A stretch of DNA of 7,117 bases from Pseudomonadota bacterium (GTDB taxonomy: Bacteria > Pseudomonadota > Alphaproteobacteria > Rhizobiales > Hyphomicrobiaceae). Each line of letters opens with the position of its first letter. The stretch's first letter is position 1. Position numbers and translations under genes: made by a program. Below are positions 5,911 through 7,117 of this stretch, piece by piece. The notes under the pieces were generated by a model. That model was not told the origin of the DNA. It saw nothing but the letters and a program-made list of their open reading frames with translations, and ran no database searches. The stretch spans positions 1 through 7,117 of the forward strand of contig JAEZBU010000402.1 of the NCBI GenBank assembly GCA_023426855.1. Direction: 5' to 3'.

Positions 5911-6030
5911 GACGTCTATCGTCTCCACGATCTCGATTGCACGGTCTACCTCGATGCCGAGGTAGCGAACGGTGCACGCGATCTTCGGTGTGCCCAGGGC
6001 GGTGCGCACGTTGTCGGTTTCACGATCGAT
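5911..6030 (-). pseudogene. 3' end of a tyrosine recombinase/integrase gene, remnant B
   Basis: The minus strand reads IDRETDNVRTALGTPKI, then ACTVRYLGIEVDRAIEIVET and IDV. This aligns with the integrase C-terminus YRxTGNLRAVQLLLGHTKIxSTVRYLGIEVDDAL. The tyrosine codon at 5964-5962 is kept. About five residues are missing after the NVR segment, and the conserved LGH is replaced by LGT, so the histidine of the active site is lost. The stop that normally follows shortly after this motif is absent and the frame runs on into the repeat. The rest of the gene upstream is missing. It parallels remnant A in orientation and in the distance to the downstream repeat (107 against 119 bases between the matching blocks). 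Two partial copies in the same direction suggest tandem integration events or a duplication. Confidence 0.65.
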
Positions 6031-6119
6031 TTGTCCGGATGGACTAGGCGTGGCTCGACCGCACGCCCCGTGTGACGACCGTCATGCTGGCGGAGGCTCT
6101 GACGCTCTCGATGAAGCGA

Positions 6120-6242
6120 ACGTCACCTCTTTTCTGAAGCTATCAAAGCGCAACGCATTCCACTTTCCATCAATCAGACTGATCGCCGCCTCTACGCGCA
6201 ACTGGGATTGCAATCCAAACTGGAATGGCGCCGCTTGATCAT
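6120..6242 (-). pseudogene. N-terminal fragment of an HxlR-family transcriptional regulator, frameshifted
   Basis: From an ATG at 6242-6240 the minus strand reads MIKRRHSSLDCNPSCA and then hits TAG at 6194-6192. Removing the effect of one missing base at that point restores VEAAISLIDGKWNALRF, which with the first part matches the start of HxlR regulators (RRHxSxDCxPxCxVEAAxxLIDGKWK). The cysteine near the N-terminus and the LIDGKW motif are diagnostic. After GKW the similarity fades, so the winged-helix body and C-terminus are missing or replaced. AAAAGGA six bases before the start (6255-6249) is a good ribosome binding site, so this was once a translated gene. It diverges from the dehydrogenase gene at 6350, a frequent arrangement in which HxlR represses its neighbour. 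As it stands it cannot make a DNA-binding protein. Confidence 0.7.
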
Positions 6243-6251
6243 AGCAGATCC

Positions 6252-6280
6252 TTTTGTGCGCCTAGGGTAAGTTTTGTGCG
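6252..6280. promoter_or_regulatory. Repeated TTTTGTGCG in the divergent intergenic region, possible operator
   Basis: TTTTGTGCG occurs at 6252-6260 and again at 6272-6280, twenty bases apart, close to two helical turns. The second copy is also one arm of an imperfect inverted repeat with CGCATA at 6295-6300. The pair sits between the HxlR remnant and the dehydrogenase promoter, where an HxlR dimer would be expected to bind. The first copy partly coincides with the HxlR ribosome binding site, so some of the match may be accidental. Confidence 0.35.
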
Positions 6281-6281
6281 T

Positions 6282-6311
6282 ATTACAGCAATGGCGCATA
6301 CACACTATATA
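6282..6311 (+). promoter_or_regulatory. Candidate sigma-70 promoter of the dehydrogenase gene
   Basis: ATTACA at 6282-6287 and TATATA at 6306-6311 are separated by 18 bases and each match four of six consensus positions. They lie about 40 bases before the ATG at 6350, just downstream of the repeated TTTTGTGCG. An AAAGG ribosome binding site follows at 6338-6342. Confidence 0.35.
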
Positions 6312-6349
6312 GCTCTTACCATCACTCGGATTTGAGAAAAGGTAAGATC

Positions 6350-7117
6350 ATGACCAGCTCAATGAAGGCGATCGTCCTCAGCAAATTCGGTGGCTTCGAC
6401 GCTTTCGAGATGCGCGATGTTATCGTACCGGTCGTCGGACCTCGGCAGGTCCGAGTGCGCGTCCACGCTACAGCCATCAATCCCCTAGACTATCAAATCC
6501 GACGCGGCGACTACGCCGACTACGTGCCGCTCCCCGCCATCATCGGTCACGACATTTCCGGCGTCGTGGAAGAGAAGGGAGCCAATGTAACCGAGGTCGA
6601 CATAGGCGACGAGGTTTACTACACGCCGAAAATCTTCGGCGGCCCCGGCTCATACGCGGAGCAGCACGTTGCCGATGTCGAGCTGGTCGCCCGCAAGCCG
6701 CACAACATCAACCACCTGGAGGCCGCCAGCCTGACGCTGGTTGGGGGGACGGTCTGGGAAGCTTTGGTGGCCCGCGCCCAGCTTGCCGTTCATGAAACCA
6801 TTCTGATCCACGGTGGTGCCGGCGGTGTGGGTACGATAGCGATCCAGCTTGCCAAGGCGATGGGCGCGCGGGTCATCACGACGGCGCGCCGTAGTAACCA
6901 TGACTTCGTGCGTTCACTCGGAGCGGACGAGGTCATCGACCACACCTCCGATGACTACGTTTCAGCCGTGGCAGACCTGACGCAGGGGCAAGGGGTGAAC
7001 GTCGTATTCGACACCATCGGCGGCGATACCCTGACGAGAAGCCCGCTCGCTCTCGCGGATGCCGGACGGGTTGTCAGCATCGTCGACATCGCGCAGCCGC
7101 AGAACCTGATCGAGGCT
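6350..7117 (+). CDS. Zinc-independent quinone-oxidoreductase-like MDR dehydrogenase (C-terminus beyond window)
   Basis: The open frame runs 256 codons to the window edge. Residues 6-120 form the GroES-like substrate domain (MKAIVLSKFGG, HATAINPLDYQIRRGDY, then IIGHDISGVVEEKGANV and DIGDEVYY). The nucleotide-binding Rossmann fold starts near 150 with ILIHGGAGGVGTIAIQLAKA and continues with ARVITTARR, GADEVIDH and VFDTIGGD. The GGAGGVG loop is typical of NADPH-using quinone oxidoreductases. The four-cysteine structural zinc lobe of classical alcohol dehydrogenases is absent, since there is no cysteine in the visible part. Family members are usually about 330 residues, so roughly 75 are outside the window. 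ATG 6350 is preceded by AAAGG at a seven-base spacing; a second ATG at 6362 is possible. The gene diverges from a ruined HxlR regulator that probably once controlled it. The substrate cannot be told; quinones, enones or aldehydes are usual for the family. Confidence 0.9.
   Translation, partial: MTSSMKAIVLSKFGGFDAFEMRDVIVPVVGPRQVRVRVHATAINPLDYQIRRGDYADYVPLPAIIGHDISGVVEEKGANVTEVDIGDEVYYTPKIFGGPGSYAEQHVADVELVARKPHNINHLEAASLTLVGGTVWEALVARAQLAVHETILIHGGAGGVGTIAIQLAKAMGARVITTARRSNHDFVRSLGADEVIDHTSDDYVSAVADLTQGQGVNVVFDTIGGDTLTRSPLALADAGRVVSIVDIAQPQNLIEA

Noticed and set aside
5972..6238. 88-codon plus-strand frame as a small gene
   Set aside because: It lies opposite the integrase and HxlR remnants, whose motifs are clear, and has no ribosome binding site or recognisable sequence.

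Overview
The window looks like accessory DNA of an alphaproteobacterium, most likely a member of the Hyphomicrobiales (Mesorhizobium, Rhizobium or Bradyrhizobium type). The basis is moderately high GC, the style of the proteins, and tyrosine-recombinase remnants with the TVRYLGIEVD signature I associate with that group. The genus is an inference. No tRNA, rRNA or CRISPR was seen.

Layout. (1) 1-290, minus strand: the first 96 residues of a flavodoxin-family protein with a twin-arginine-like N-terminus, cut by the window edge. (2) 350-667, plus: C-terminal remnant of an AAA/LuxR-type regulator whose helix-turn-helix is spread over two frames. (3) 778-1049, plus: a DUF4242 gene broken by two single-base insertions. 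(4) 1049-1270: a repeat and the 3' end of a tyrosine recombinase gene on the minus strand (unit A). (5) 1515-5728, plus: an apparently intact cell-surface signalling module of FecI-type ECF sigma factor, FecR-type anti-sigma regulator and TonB-dependent outer-membrane receptor with an STN signalling domain. (6) 5770-6030: a second, diverged copy of the repeat plus recombinase end in the same orientation (unit B). (7) 6120-6242, minus: a frameshifted fragment of an HxlR-family repressor. (8) 6350 to the end, plus: an intact but window-truncated zinc-independent quinone-oxidoreductase-like MDR dehydrogenase, divergent from the HxlR remnant.

How it works together. By the Fec/Has/Hur paradigm, ligand binding to the receptor is passed through its periplasmic STN domain to FecR, which releases or activates the sigma factor to transcribe the receptor gene. 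The receptor resembles the HasR/haem group in its plug, but lacks histidines at the usual haem-ligand regions, so the substrate is open. No hemophore, TonB/ExbBD, periplasmic binding protein or ABC transporter gene is present, so energy and inner-membrane transport must come from elsewhere.

The striking point is contrast. Three complete genes of an iron-type uptake circuit lie between two direct-oriented recombinase remnants about 4.7 kb apart, surrounded by genes in various stages of decay. This suggests a small integrated cargo module in a recombination hot spot. I found no clear case for a wholly new biological system; the module architecture, the receptor's unusual ligand chemistry and the flanking repeats are the best leads.
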